Source: Alcanivorax sp. DP30
GTDB taxonomy: Bacteria; Pseudomonadota; Gammaproteobacteria; Pseudomonadales; Alcanivoracaceae
Reading direction: 5' to 3'
NCBI RefSeq assembly: GCF_009882945.1
Contig: NZ_WTUY01000004.1
Location: forward strand, 673,341-737,340
Length of the DNA stretch: 64,000 bases
This document shows positions 1 through 8,616 of the stretch, piece after piece. Position numbers and translations under genes: made by a program. Below the pieces are notes generated by a model. It did not search any database. It saw nothing but the letters and a program-made list of their open reading frames with translations, and was not told the origin of the DNA. Numbering within the stretch: the stretch's first letter is position 1; the number at the start of each line of letters is the position of its first letter.

Positions 1-69
1 TTAAGAGGAGGTGGCCACTAAAGCTGGGGGAACCACATGTCCTGCTGACTTGACTTGATACTAAGTTTG

Positions 70-714
70 CTACCTGGAAACTTGAAAAATGCCATCTTGA
101 TTTTTTAACTCTATAATATATTGCCTAGGTATAAAAAAAGGCTCACCTGAATAGTACCCTTGGTTATTTGCCTTTCCTTCTCTGACATCTTTTCTAACCC
201 CGGATTTTCCATCATACGCAATCTCACTAGCCAGAACCTCTACACCATCAGACTTCACTTCCACGACTTTAAGAGTTCCATACTTAAACTTTTGATCTGT
301 GTCAGTAAATATCTCAGTAAAATCAACAGAGTAAACATCATTAACCGCTGGAGATTCAATAAAAGCCATTTCTTTTGCGTCAGTTTTAGCAGTTTGGATT
401 TGCATCCAGAAGAACAAAACTGGAATTATCACGGCCCAAGCCTCGACAGGAATAAAAAACAATGAATGAGCAGGTGATTTTTTCTTTTTCCCTGATTCTT
501 CATCAATAGTTACTTGTCTTTTTTTATAATTTAAAAAGTATCCAAGCGAAGCTATGAGTAATGAGATGAAAACAATAGCAACAATTTTTGGCCATTCATT
601 GGCCTTATAAAAGCCTTCACCATATATAGAGTTGAGAGCAATTTGGGATAACAAAAAAGCCCCAAAAACTATTACTGGTATCAGCCAGCCAAAACCCCTC
701 CAAATAACCAACAT
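70..714 (-). CDS. Hypothetical inner-membrane protein, 214 aa
   Basis: I do not recognise a named family. The protein has three hydrophobic stretches (about residues 7-28, 43-62 and 89-105). A short Lys-rich cytoplasmic loop (about 64-82) joins the second and third. The last 105 residues are soluble and probably face the periplasm. The ATG at 714 has an AAGGAG about ten bases upstream, so this start is well supported. The gene is clearly richer in A+T than most of the window, as is the lipoprotein gene upstream on the same strand. That suggests acquired or weakly selected DNA. Nothing in the sequence tells its function. The 69 bases between it and the window edge hold no feature I can name. 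Confidence 0.7.
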   Translation of the reverse strand: MLVIWRGFGWLIPVIVFGAFLLSQIALNSIYGEGFYKANEWPKIVAIVFISLLIASLGYFLNYKKRQVTIDEESGKKKKSPAHSLFFIPVEAWAVIIPVLFFWMQIQTAKTDAKEMAFIESPAVNDVYSVDFTEIFTDTDQKFKYGTLKVVEVKSDGVEVLASEIAYDGKSGVRKDVREGKANNQGYYSGEPFFIPRQYIIELKNQDGIFQVSR

Positions 715-1420
715 TATTCTAGTGCTCCTTTTTGTTTTAAATGTAAAAGTTCATTCAATTGCAGATGCGATATAACACTTTGCTGTATATCCCCGATCTA
801 TTCTTACCCAATAATCAATGCAAAACTCTTGCTGATCAGTGGCTTATCCGAAACCCGGGAATCACTCTCAACAGACTTTTCTTGCATCCGCTTTTTTGAA
901 AAACCAATTTAGCTCAATCATTTACAAAAATATGTAAGCCATATCCTACAAATTCAACGTGCGCTCGGGTGAAAAACGGCCGACAGGCATCGCTTGCAGG
1001 CAAGCTCCTACGGCCAGGCAGTAGAGTCCTGGTCAGGCAGAATCCCACTACCATTTCAGCACGGCGATTCCCCGTTAGAGTGCGTCGAGGAACGGAATAA
1101 TCTGAAGGCGTAGAGCAAAAAACCTGTCTGAGCGGAGCGAGTCTTTTTTGCGTCCTTCAGATTATGAGTACCGGAGTGTGCCTGCGGAGCAGGCCGAACG
1201 GAGTCGGGGTAAGGGGGCGTAAGCGGGGGTTTGCAAAGCATGTTTTGCCCGCTGGAGCGCCATTCCCATACCGGGGAATGGCCGGAACGCCAGAGGGGGC
1301 AGCCAGTTCCCCCTTTGGGAAGAAAGGGCTGCGTGCCCTCGACTCTCCTTTGTCCATGCTCGGCAATGAGGTCAGTAGGTGTTGGAAGATATCGCCGCGG
1401 TTACGCGTTGCTGTGAATAA
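715..1420. other. Long intergenic region with REP fragment and hairpins
   Basis: This 706-base gap lies between two minus-strand genes. The part next to the 214-aa gene (715-960) is AT-rich and probably holds its promoter, but I see no convincing -35/-10 pair. A REP-like fragment ending in GCTCCTACGGCC lies at about 985-1016. An array of hairpins follows at 1099-1338 and is listed separately. Several open frames on both strands cross 1056-1571, but they overlap each other and have no good ribosome site, so I do not call them genes. Confidence 0.6.
1099..1338. repeat. Array of perfect hairpins, possible structured RNA or repeat element
   Basis: The arms AATCTGAAGG (1099-1108) and CCTTCAGATT (1154-1163) pair exactly, and an inner CAAAAAA/TTTTTTG pair extends the stem. 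After it come GCCTGC/GCAGGC (1180-1194), GCAAA/TTTTGC (1233-1248), a 9-bp perfect stem GCCATTCCC/GGGAATGGC (1259-1282), AGGGGG/CCCCCT (1294-1314) and GGGC/GCCC (1326-1338). CCCTTT/AAAGGG (1311-1328) competes with the AGGGGG stem. The density of perfect stems in 240 bases is well above the surrounding DNA. It could be a mobile repeat, a folded RNA or a terminator cluster. I could not assign a known family. Confidence 0.45.
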
Positions 1421-2770
1421 TTACTTGCTGATCGAGCATGTGAACAGCATATGCACTTCACAGCGAAACTCATCGTTGTTGTTCTTGTTGCAGCTTTTTT
1501 TGGCCAGTGTTCCGCTGCCTTTCTCGAGGCGGCCATGCTGTTTGGCACAGGAACTGGCGGCCGCGGTATAGGCATTTGTTTCTGCCAGGTTCAAGGCTTG
1601 TTCATGAGGAAAATGCATATCGGTAGTGCCATGAGACTCAATGCTTACCTTGGTATATTTTGTCCCTTTAACGGGCTCTTTCTGTTTGTTATTGCTATGT
1701 TTGCTGTGGCTTTTATCTATTGCATCCGCAACCATAATGGTTTCGTTCATTTCTTGTAGGCGGGCGGCATTTTGTCTGCTGTTGCGGCCTGAATTCTGGC
1801 TCGAGCTAGTGTCGGTAGTGCTGCCAGACGATGCCCATTGGCTACGCTGGTAAATTTGATCAGCCTCGCGGCGATAAGCATTCATGGTCTGATTATGATT
1901 GTTTGCAAAGGCTGCGGTTTGAGACATAACGCGGCTGTAGGTGTTAGCAAAATGTTCTGCACTTCGCTTTCTGTCTTCTTCACGCTTTTTGGCAAAGTAG
2001 GCACTTCTTGCTTCGTTTCTTTGTGAGTTTTCCTCCAGGTCTTCTTCGTAGCTTTTGCTAATGGCGCGAGCGCTTTCATCAACATATGCAGCAGCTTTCA
2101 GGAACGCGTCTGTATTAGTGAGTGGCTGATATAGCCTGGCTATATCAGGCTCTGCATCAAAACTGGTGAGACGAAAGTATTGCTTCACCCTGGCGGTTGT
2201 CATTTTAAGGTTTACGAGATTGCAGCCAATTGCTGGATCGATCAAGTTCTGAAATATCGCCAGAATCTGGCTTCCATCACCAACGACATATAACCGGTAT
2301 GTGGTTTGGTTCAGCTTTGGGTTGTTGTAACTGTAATCCCAGAAAAAACTGTTTACACCTTGGTACTCATGCAAAATACCATAACGCTGGTCAATGGCCC
2401 GGCGTAGCCCATCATCAGTATCGGTAATATCAATCCCGGAATTCGGCCACAGTTTCCCGGCACGCAAGCAGGTCGTTTTGGCATAATGAATGTGTGGGAT
2501 TTCACTCGATTGGTTGTTCGCGTCTTCTTTCTTTTTAGCTGTATAGTATTGAAAATCTTGAGTAGCAGAGTCGTACTGAGAATATTCAGAATTCGTAAAA
2601 GCTCCGTCCCTGAAATCATTTTCAAATCTATCCAAATAAAAATTTGCATAAAAAAGAGCCTGATCTTTATCGGGCTTGGGAGCAGAAAGGTACATTGTCG
2701 GTCCGCATCCGGCGAGGGAAATAGCCAGGAAAGCAACCATTGCCACTAACGAGGTTTTATGAGGTGTCAT
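1421..2770 (-). CDS. Hypothetical lipoprotein, 449 aa
   Basis: An N-terminal signal peptide ends in the lipobox LAGC, so the protein should be anchored to a membrane facing the periplasm. I chose the ATG at 2770 because GGAAA lies just upstream. A GTG at 2785 would only add five residues. The N-terminal two thirds is soluble and unfamiliar. Around residues 225-265 is a highly charged stretch rich in Glu, Arg and Lys, likely helical, followed by a Ser/Asn/Gln-rich linker near residues 310-345. The C-terminal 75 residues contain four cysteines in a compact region and look like a separate small domain. The gene is AT-richer than most of the window. I do not recognise the family and assign no function. 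Confidence 0.75.
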   Translation of the reverse strand: MTPHKTSLVAMVAFLAISLAGCGPTMYLSAPKPDKDQALFYANFYLDRFENDFRDGAFTNSEYSQYDSATQDFQYYTAKKKEDANNQSSEIPHIHYAKTTCLRAGKLWPNSGIDITDTDDGLRRAIDQRYGILHEYQGVNSFFWDYSYNNPKLNQTTYRLYVVGDGSQILAIFQNLIDPAIGCNLVNLKMTTARVKQYFRLTSFDAEPDIARLYQPLTNTDAFLKAAAYVDESARAISKSYEEDLEENSQRNEARSAYFAKKREEDRKRSAEHFANTYSRVMSQTAAFANNHNQTMNAYRREADQIYQRSQWASSGSTTDTSSSQNSGRNSRQNAARLQEMNETIMVADAIDKSHSKHSNNKQKEPVKGTKYTKVSIESHGTTDMHFPHEQALNLAETNAYTAAASSCAKQHGRLEKGSGTLAKKSCNKNNNDEFRCEVHMLFTCSISK

Positions 2771-3042
2771 AGCGTTTTCCGGCACAATTGGCAGGTTGTT
2801 TAAATATTAAGAAATGATTTTCTGGCTATTTTCCAATCATACCTGTGTGGGGTTCGGGGATAATCACCCAATTAGGGTATATCAGGATATGGAACTGCGT
2901 TGGGGTTTCGAGACGGATGCCTCGATCAAGGAGGGTTTGCAGGACTGTCTCGTTGTTGGTCAGGAAAGGTGCTGCCTGCATGCGTCAAATCGCTTGCAGG
3001 CATACCCTAAAGGGCACAGAGAGCTACCACAGCAAAACTCGA

Positions 3043-3744
3043 TCAGGCGATGCTGCCGAACACCTGGATGATGTTGCCGAGCCGGGCGGTGAACTTGTCG
3101 CCGCTGTTCAGCGGGCCGACGCCGGCGGGGGTGCCGGTGAAGACCACGTCGCCGGGTTCCAGGGTGAAGGTCTGGCTGATTTCGGCCAGCAGTTCGAAGG
3201 TGGGGAACAGCATCAGGCCGGTGTGGCCGTGTTGCTTCACTGCGTCGTTGATCTCCAGGGTCACGTCCAGGTTCTGGCGCACAGAGATGCCGCGGGCGTC
3301 GATGAATCCGGACACCGGGGCGGCACCGTCGAAGGCCTTGGCGCGTTCCCAGGGCAGGCCCTTTTCCTTCAGATGGTTCTGCACTTCGCGCAGGGTCAGG
3401 TCCAGGCCCACGCCGTAGGCGGCGATGCTGAAGCGGATGGCTTCCAGATCGGTTTCCTTGCGGATGCGCTTGCCGATCAATACCACCATTTCCACTTCGT
3501 GATGCACCGGGCCCTGCCCTTGCGGGATCACTACCGGTTCATGGAGGCTGGCCAGGGCGGTGGCCGGTTTCATGAACAGAATCGGCGACTCTGGCACTTC
3601 GTTGCCCAGCTCGCGGGCGTGATCCACGTAGTTGCGGCCCACGCAGACCACCTTGCCCACCGGGATGTCGATGGGGGCGCCGTCGATCCAGCGGTGTACG
3701 TAGCTGTCGTCGTCGCTGTTGAGGGTGATGGCGTCATCAAACAT
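3043..3744 (-). CDS. Fumarylacetoacetate hydrolase (FAH) family protein
   Basis: This 233-aa protein has the single FAH fold seen in YcgM-like acylpyruvases and 2-hydroxyhepta-2,4-diene-dioate isomerases. The core begins at VCVGRNYVDH, followed by PILFMKP and HHEVEMVVLIG, which supplies metal-binding glutamates, then the downstream aspartate in GVGLDLTLRE. The GDVVFTGTPAGVGPL motif near the C terminus is typical of the family. Such enzymes cleave or isomerise acylpyruvate-type carbonyl acids with a divalent metal. The exact substrate cannot be read from sequence. Its first eight bases overlap the end of the FAD-linked oxidase gene, so the two are surely co-transcribed and translationally coupled. 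An oxaloacetate or acylpyruvate housekeeping role beside serine synthesis is only a guess. Confidence 0.88.
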   Translation of the reverse strand: MFDDAITLNSDDDSYVHRWIDGAPIDIPVGKVVCVGRNYVDHARELGNEVPESPILFMKPATALASLHEPVVIPQGQGPVHHEVEMVVLIGKRIRKETDLEAIRFSIAAYGVGLDLTLREVQNHLKEKGLPWERAKAFDGAAPVSGFIDARGISVRQNLDVTLEINDAVKQHGHTGLMLFPTFELLAEISQTFTLEPGDVVFTGTPAGVGPLNSGDKFTARLGNIIQVFGSIA

Positions 3745-5131
3745 CGAACAGCTTCCCAGGGTTCATCACGTTGTTGGGATCGAATACCTGCTTTACGGCT
3801 TTCATGCAGGCGATTTCTTCCGGGCTGCGGGAGTATTCCAGGTAGGGCTTCTTGGTCATGCCCACGCCGTGTTCCGCAGAGATGGAGCCGTTGTACTTCT
3901 GCACGATCTCGAACACCCACTTGGAGACGTTGTTGCACTTGGCAAAGAAGTCTTCCTTGGCCAGGTCGGCAGGCTTGAGGATGTTGAGGTGCATGTTGCC
4001 GTCGCCGATGTGGCCGAACCAGACGATTTCGAAATCCGGGTAGGCATCCTGTACCACGGTGTCCACGTCTTCCACGAAGTCCGGCACCTTGGCGATGCTC
4101 ACGGAGATATCGTTCTTGTACGGGGTGTGCGGGGCGATGGATTCGGAGATGCGTTCGCGCAGCTGCCACAGCTGGTCCAGCTGTTGCAGGGACTGGCTCA
4201 TGACGCCGTCCAGCACCCAGCCTTCTTCCACACAACGTTCGAAGATGGCCATGGCCTGCTCGCCCACTTGCTCAGAGAGCTGTTCGAATTCCAGCAGGCA
4301 GTAGAACGGGCAGTCGGTGTCAAAGGGCTTCGGTACCCCGTGGTGCAGCACGTGGGCCATGGCCTTGTCAGAGAAGAATTCGAAGGCGGTCAGGTCGATG
4401 TCCTGCTGGAAGGCGTGCAGGATTTTCATCACTTCCCGGAAGCCCGGCGCGCCCAGTACCAGGGCGGTGAGGTCTTTGGGCTGGCGGGTGAGCTTGACGG
4501 TGGCTTCCACCACGAAGCCCAGGGTGCCTTCGGAACCAATAAAGAGATGACGGAAGTCGTAGCCGGTGGCGTTCTTGATCAGGCCCTTGTTCAGGTCCAG
4601 CAGCTCGCCCTTGCCGGTGACCACTTTCAGGCCGGTGATCCAGTCACGGGTCATGCCGTAGCGAATCACCTTGATGCCGCCGGCATTGGTGCCGATGTTG
4701 CCGCCGATCTGGCTGGAGCCCGCGGAGGCGAAATCCACCGGGTAGAACAGGCCTTTCTCTTCAGCGAAGTCCTGCAGCTGCTGGGTGATGACCCCAGGCT
4801 GCACGGTGACAGCGCGGTCGAATTCGTTGAAATCGAGCACCTTGTTCATGCGATCGAAGGCGACCACCAGCTCGCTGTTGGCAGCCACGGCACCGGCGGA
4901 GAGACCGGTGCGGCCCCCGGACGGTACCAGGTGCAGACCGTGCTCATTGGCGATTTCCACGATCTGCTGCACTTCATCAATGGTTTCAGGCAGGGCCACG
5001 GCGCAGGGAGACGGTGCCCACACCTTGGTCCAGTCGACCCCGTAGCGCTCGGCGCTTTCCTGGTCGGTGAGCAGGCGTTTGCCAAGCAAATCAGTCAGTT
5101 GCTCCATTGCGGCGTGGGCAAAAGCGGTCAT
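3737..5131 (-). CDS. FAD-linked oxidase, D-2-hydroxyglutarate dehydrogenase-like
   Basis: This 464-aa flavoprotein has a vanillyl-alcohol-oxidase type FAD domain in its N-terminal half: VPSGGRTGLSAGAV, then GGNIGTNAGGIKVIRYG and GSEGTLGFV. The C-terminal domain carries HIGDGNMHLNIL and SAEHGVGMTK, and ends in DPNNVMNPGKLF. It lacks the Fe-S extension of larger GlcD-type proteins. The ATG at 5131 follows AGGAGA; a TTG directly before it is unlikely. The gene is divergent from serA. In pseudomonads a D-2-hydroxyglutarate dehydrogenase next to serA recycles the D-2-hydroxyglutarate that SerA makes from 2-oxoglutarate, which pulls serine synthesis forward. The neighbourhood makes that role likely here. 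D-lactate or glycolate dehydrogenase activity is the alternative. Confidence 0.85.
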   Translation of the reverse strand: MTAFAHAAMEQLTDLLGKRLLTDQESAERYGVDWTKVWAPSPCAVALPETIDEVQQIVEIANEHGLHLVPSGGRTGLSAGAVAANSELVVAFDRMNKVLDFNEFDRAVTVQPGVITQQLQDFAEEKGLFYPVDFASAGSSQIGGNIGTNAGGIKVIRYGMTRDWITGLKVVTGKGELLDLNKGLIKNATGYDFRHLFIGSEGTLGFVVEATVKLTRQPKDLTALVLGAPGFREVMKILHAFQQDIDLTAFEFFSDKAMAHVLHHGVPKPFDTDCPFYCLLEFEQLSEQVGEQAMAIFERCVEEGWVLDGVMSQSLQQLDQLWQLRERISESIAPHTPYKNDISVSIAKVPDFVEDVDTVVQDAYPDFEIVWFGHIGDGNMHLNILKPADLAKEDFFAKCNNVSKWVFEIVQKYNGSISAEHGVGMTKKPYLEYSRSPEEIACMKAVKQVFDPNNVMNPGKLFDV

Positions 5132-5199
5132 CAAGGGTCTCCTGAACGGGGTAAAACGCGCGATCTTGAGGCGTTCTCACGCCAACTTGAGCAATCCGA

Positions 5200-5274
5200 C
5201 TGCCGGGTTGCTCTCAATTTGAGCGCGCTATGTTAACATACGCGCCCATTTCACAGGCTACCGAGACTTCAATC
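5200..5274 (+). promoter_or_regulatory. Putative serA promoter region with palindrome
   Basis: The 143-base gap between the divergent oxidase gene and serA contains the perfect 12-bp palindrome TATGTTAACATA at 5229-5240, flanked by GCGC-rich bases. TATGTT could serve as a -10 box with TTGCTC at 5208-5213 upstream, although the 15-base spacing is short. The palindrome could also be an operator. Both readings are inference. Confidence 0.35.
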
Positions 5275-6504
5275 ATGGCCGATACTTCTCTTGAGAAGGA
5301 CAAGATCCGCGTTCTCCTGCTCGAGGGCATCCACGAAAATGCCGTGGAGAACCTGAAGGCACACGGTTATTCCAACGTGGAGCTGCTGCCCACCGCGCTG
5401 ACTGGCAGCGATCTGACCGACAAGATCAAGGATGCCCATTTCGTGGGTATTCGTTCCCGTACCCAGCTCACCGAAGAGGTGTTTGCGGCGGCGGAGAAGC
5501 TGATCGGTGTGGGCTGTTTCTGTATCGGCACCAACCAGGTGGACCTGAAGGCTGCGCTGGTACGCGGTATTCCCGTGTTCAACGCGCCCTACTCCAACAC
5601 CCGTTCCGTGGCCGAGCTGGTGATTGCCCACACCATCAACCTGATGCGTGGCATTCCCGAGAAGAACGCCTCTGCCCACAAGGGTGGCTGGTTGAAGTCT
5701 GCCAAGGACAGCTACGAAATCCGTGGCAAGACCCTGGGTATCGTGGGTTACGGCAACATCGGCGCTCAGGTGTCTGTGCTGGCGGAATCCATGGGCATGA
5801 AGGTGAAGTTCTACGACGTGATTCCCAAGCTGCCGCTGGGTAACGCCGAGCAGGTCAGCAGCCTCAATGAGTTGCTGGGCCAGTCCGATGTGGTCAGCCT
5901 GCACGTGCCGGATACCGCCGACACCCGCTGGATGATCAAGGAAGAGCAGATCCGCGCCATCAAGCCCAAGGGCTACCTGATCAACTATGCTCGCGGCAAA
6001 GTGGTCGACATCGACGCCCTGGCGGCAGCACTGAAAGACGGCCACCTGCTGGGTGCCGCCATCGACGTGTTCCCGGAAGAGCCCAAGGGTAACGACGACG
6101 AGTTCATCAGCCCGCTGCGTGAATTCGACAACGTGATCCTGACTCCGCACATTGGTGGCTCCACCCAGGAGGCCCAGGTGAACATCGGTACCGAAGTGTC
6201 CGAGAAGCTGGCGCGTTACTCCGACAACGGCGCCACCCTGGGCGCGGTGAACTTCCCGGAAGTGGCCCTGCCCGCGCACCCGGAGATGCACCGCCTGCTG
6301 CACATCCACAAGAACGTGCCCGGCGTGCTGACCCAGATCAACACCGTTTTCTCCGAGAACGGCATCAACATCTGTGGCCAGTACTTGCAGACCAATGAAG
6401 AGATTGGTTATGTGGTGATCGATGTGGACAAAGGCTACAGCCAGCTGGCGCTGGAGAAGCTGCGCACCATTGAAGGCACCATCCGTACCCGGGTGCTGTT
6501 CTAA
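5275..6504 (+). CDS. serA: D-3-phosphoglycerate dehydrogenase
   Basis: SerA oxidises 3-phosphoglycerate to 3-phosphohydroxypyruvate with NAD, the first step of serine synthesis. The 409-aa protein has the SerA layout: an N-terminal substrate-binding part (GIRSRTQLT), a Rossmann NAD domain (LGIVGYGNIGAQV), the catalytic arginine in NYARGKVVD, the Glu/His relay ending in LTPHIGGSTQEAQ, and a C-terminal ACT domain (VPGVLTQINTVFSENGINI) that normally binds serine for feedback control. The family's usual N terminus, MADTSLEKDKIRVLL, begins at 5275. The in-frame ATG at 5230 lies in the probable promoter and is rejected. The gene is single and is followed by a strong terminator. It is divergent from the D-2-hydroxyglutarate dehydrogenase-like gene, which fits coupled function. 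Confidence 0.97.
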   Translation: MADTSLEKDKIRVLLLEGIHENAVENLKAHGYSNVELLPTALTGSDLTDKIKDAHFVGIRSRTQLTEEVFAAAEKLIGVGCFCIGTNQVDLKAALVRGIPVFNAPYSNTRSVAELVIAHTINLMRGIPEKNASAHKGGWLKSAKDSYEIRGKTLGIVGYGNIGAQVSVLAESMGMKVKFYDVIPKLPLGNAEQVSSLNELLGQSDVVSLHVPDTADTRWMIKEEQIRAIKPKGYLINYARGKVVDIDALAAALKDGHLLGAAIDVFPEEPKGNDDEFISPLREFDNVILTPHIGGSTQEAQVNIGTEVSEKLARYSDNGATLGAVNFPEVALPAHPEMHRLLHIHKNVPGVLTQINTVFSENGINICGQYLQTNEEIGYVVIDVDKGYSQLALEKLRTIEGTIRTRVLF

Positions 6505-6537
6505 TTCGGCAGCTGCCCGAGCGCTTCTGCGCTCGAC

Positions 6538-6580
6538 AAAAAGCCGGAGCCAGACTACCTTGTCTGCTCCGGCTTTTTGT
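6538..6580 (+). terminator. Rho-independent terminator of serA
   Basis: AAAAAGCCGGAG at 6538-6549 pairs with CTCCGGCTTTTT at 6567-6578. The stem continues inward as CAGAC/GTCTG with one bulged base, and T-rich sequence follows on the plus strand. It lies 33 bases after the serA stop codon. Confidence 0.9.
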
Positions 6581-6706
6581 TTTGTACGCCTGATGTCCGG
6601 CGCCGGACGCCGGACGCCAGCATGCGGTTTTGAACCGACGGGGGCGCGGGCAGTCTGACTTTTTAAGCTGTTGGCTAATGATGGGAACAGGGATCACGCA
6701 CCGTCT

Positions 6707-8176
6707 ATGGACTGGATAAGAAAGGGATGTCTTTCGCTGGCTGTCATGGCTCTGCTGTCTGGCTGTGCCAGCCAATCGCTGTTTGTCTCCTACCCCAGCC
6801 AGGCGGCCAAGTGGAAGTCCGAGCTGGCGCATACCCCTGCGCAACCTGTTTTACCGGCCGCCGACGCCCAGACCGGCGAAAGCAGTAACGCTTCTCCCGC
6901 GGGCCTGGCCCCGGCCAATACGCTGGCCCCCAGCCCTTCCGTGAGCCCCGTGATCAGTAAACTGGAAGGTGCCACCGCAGGCGCTGACGGTGTCCTGTAT
7001 CTGCAGGAACTGGGGCGGGTCAGCCAGTTGCAGGGCCGGCGTGAGGCCAGCCGTAATGCCTTTGCCTCGGCAGTTGCCGCCTATGATGCCGAAGATGCCA
7101 GTGCCAGGATTCAGGCTTCCTCTCTGGCCGCCACAGGCACCGCGCTGCTCACCAATGACAACGCCCGCCCTTATATTGCACCGGATTATGAGCGCATTTT
7201 CACCCGTGCCTACCAGGCGTTGAATTATTGGGCGGCCAATGATGCCACCGGCGCGGCGGTGGAGTTTCGTGCGGCGGCCCTGGAGCAGCAGGTGGCGGCC
7301 AACAAGCGTGAAAAGGAAATCGCCAAGGCCGAAGAAGAGGCGGAAGAAAACAAGATCGACCTGAACCAGTTTGACGGTTACTTCGACGGCCTCAATGCCG
7401 TGGCAGGTGAAGTGAAATCCAGCTTCCAGAATGCCTGGACCTTTTATCTGTCCGCCCTGTTCTGGGAGGCCCACGGCGAATACAACGATGCGCTGGTGGA
7501 CTACAAGAAGGCGCTGGAGATACATCCGGATTCGACCATGCTGAAGGAAGATGTGCAGCGGGTGTCCGCAGCCATGGACCGCAAGCGCGGGGACGAGGGC
7601 GGACTGGTGGCAGTGATCTATGACCAGGACTTTGTGCAACCCCGTGCGGAATTCAGTCTGCCGATTCCTACCGTGCACGGTTTTTTCTCTGTGGCGTTTC
7701 CCACCTACTCCCTGCAGGACAAACCGCGGCCCAACAGCCTGAGGGTGCTGGATACCGGCAGTCAGCCGCTGGGAGAAACCCAAGTGCTGGCCGATGTGGG
7801 AGCACTGGCCGCCAAGGATCTGAAAGAACGGTTGCCCGGCATGCTGGTGCGCCAGACTCTGCGCGCCACCGCCAAGTACAATTTGCAGAAAGAAGCCAAC
7901 GACAATTATGGCGCTCTGGGGGCCTTTGCCACCCAGATTTACAACCTGGTCAGTGAACAGGCAGACCGGCGCAGCTGGCTGACCCTGCCCGCCTACGCCC
8001 AGGCCACCCGTTTTTCCCTGCCCCAGGGTGAGCACACCCTGATATTGAGCACCCCGCAGGGCGATGCTACGTTGACGGTACCGGTGGTAAACCGGGGCCT
8101 CACCGTGATTCATGCCGTGGCCGTGCCCGGCCGTTTGATTACTCGCGTGTTACCCGTTCAGGAGGGACCCTTATGA
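6707..8176 (+). CDS. COG3014-type lipoprotein with TPR-like repeats
   Basis: This 489-aa protein starts with a signal peptide and the lipobox LLSGC (Cys20), so it should be an outer-membrane lipoprotein. I chose the ATG at 6707 because the signal peptide begins there; the TTG at 6671 would add a hydrophilic tail in front. The middle has helix-rich, TPR-like segments, for example around EYNDALVDYKKALEIHPDS. An Ala/Glu/Lys-rich charged helix (near residues 200-220) precedes them. This matches the uncharacterised COG3014 family, which is often found beside YcfL and LpoB lipoproteins. The gene overlaps the next by four bases (ATGA). A scaffold role for the envelope proteins that follow is inferred from context only. 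Confidence 0.82.
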   Translation: MDWIRKGCLSLAVMALLSGCASQSLFVSYPSQAAKWKSELAHTPAQPVLPAADAQTGESSNASPAGLAPANTLAPSPSVSPVISKLEGATAGADGVLYLQELGRVSQLQGRREASRNAFASAVAAYDAEDASARIQASSLAATGTALLTNDNARPYIAPDYERIFTRAYQALNYWAANDATGAAVEFRAAALEQQVAANKREKEIAKAEEEAEENKIDLNQFDGYFDGLNAVAGEVKSSFQNAWTFYLSALFWEAHGEYNDALVDYKKALEIHPDSTMLKEDVQRVSAAMDRKRGDEGGLVAVIYDQDFVQPRAEFSLPIPTVHGFFSVAFPTYSLQDKPRPNSLRVLDTGSQPLGETQVLADVGALAAKDLKERLPGMLVRQTLRATAKYNLQKEANDNYGALGAFATQIYNLVSEQADRRSWLTLPAYAQATRFSLPQGEHTLILSTPQGDATLTVPVVNRGLTVIHAVAVPGRLITRVLPVQEGPL

Positions 8177-8571
8177 GTATTTTTCGCCCGATGATGGCGT
8201 TGCTGGCAGCCCTGCTGCTCGCCGCCTGCTCGGCCAGCAACATGGGCCAGATGGAAGTGGATGAAAACGGTGAGACCGTTACCAAGGTCTACTCCAACAA
8301 CAGCTTGTTGGGCAGCCGCATTTCCATTGCCGATCTGAAGCAGAAGAAGGTCGGTGATCTGTTGTATGTGCAGGCCACCCTGGAAAACGACTGGAAGTTC
8401 CAGCTCGACTTCCAGTACAAGATCAAGTTTTTCGATGCTGACGGCTTCGAACTGCAGCCGGAAGCCCAACCCTGGCGGCAGGTGGTCATGGCCGGCCGCA
8501 GCATGAACAGTGTCAAAGCCATCGCCCCGAATCCCAGTGCCGTACGGTTTGAAATCTGGGTTCAGGAGTAA
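8173..8571 (+). CDS. YcfL-like lipoprotein (DUF1425)
   Basis: This is a 132-aa lipoprotein with lipobox LLAAC (Cys19). After a short linker the mature part forms a compact beta-rich domain, with SRISIADLKQKKVGDLLYVQATLEN at its start and YKIKFFDADGFEL and QPWRQVVMAGRS further on. This resembles the YcfL/DUF1425 family of E. coli. In E. coli ycfL stands directly before lpoB, as here. The start overlaps the upstream stop codon and follows GGAGGG, so translation is coupled. The molecular role of YcfL proteins is not established. Partnership with LpoB in wall synthesis is inferred from the conserved neighbourhood. Confidence 0.85.
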   Translation: MSIFRPMMALLAALLLAACSASNMGQMEVDENGETVTKVYSNNSLLGSRISIADLKQKKVGDLLYVQATLENDWKFQLDFQYKIKFFDADGFELQPEAQPWRQVVMAGRSMNSVKAIAPNPSAVRFEIWVQE

Positions 8572-8616
8572 TTTCAGGATTTTTGCGGTCCAATCCGCTA
8601 TCAAGGAGACAAAAGA

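Noticed and set aside
1164-1571. Open frame over the hairpin array
   Set aside because: Several overlapping frames exist on both strands, none with a ribosome site. The end is antisense to the lipoprotein gene.
2814-3071. 85-codon open frame on the plus strand upstream of the FAH gene
   Set aside because: It has no ribosome site and no recognisable domain, and its end is antisense to the FAH gene. The 270-base gap appears empty except for a short GCTTGCAGG-type fragment near 2990.
5230-5274. Upstream start for serA
   Set aside because: The added residues are not found in the family, and the ATG lies in the probable -10 region.
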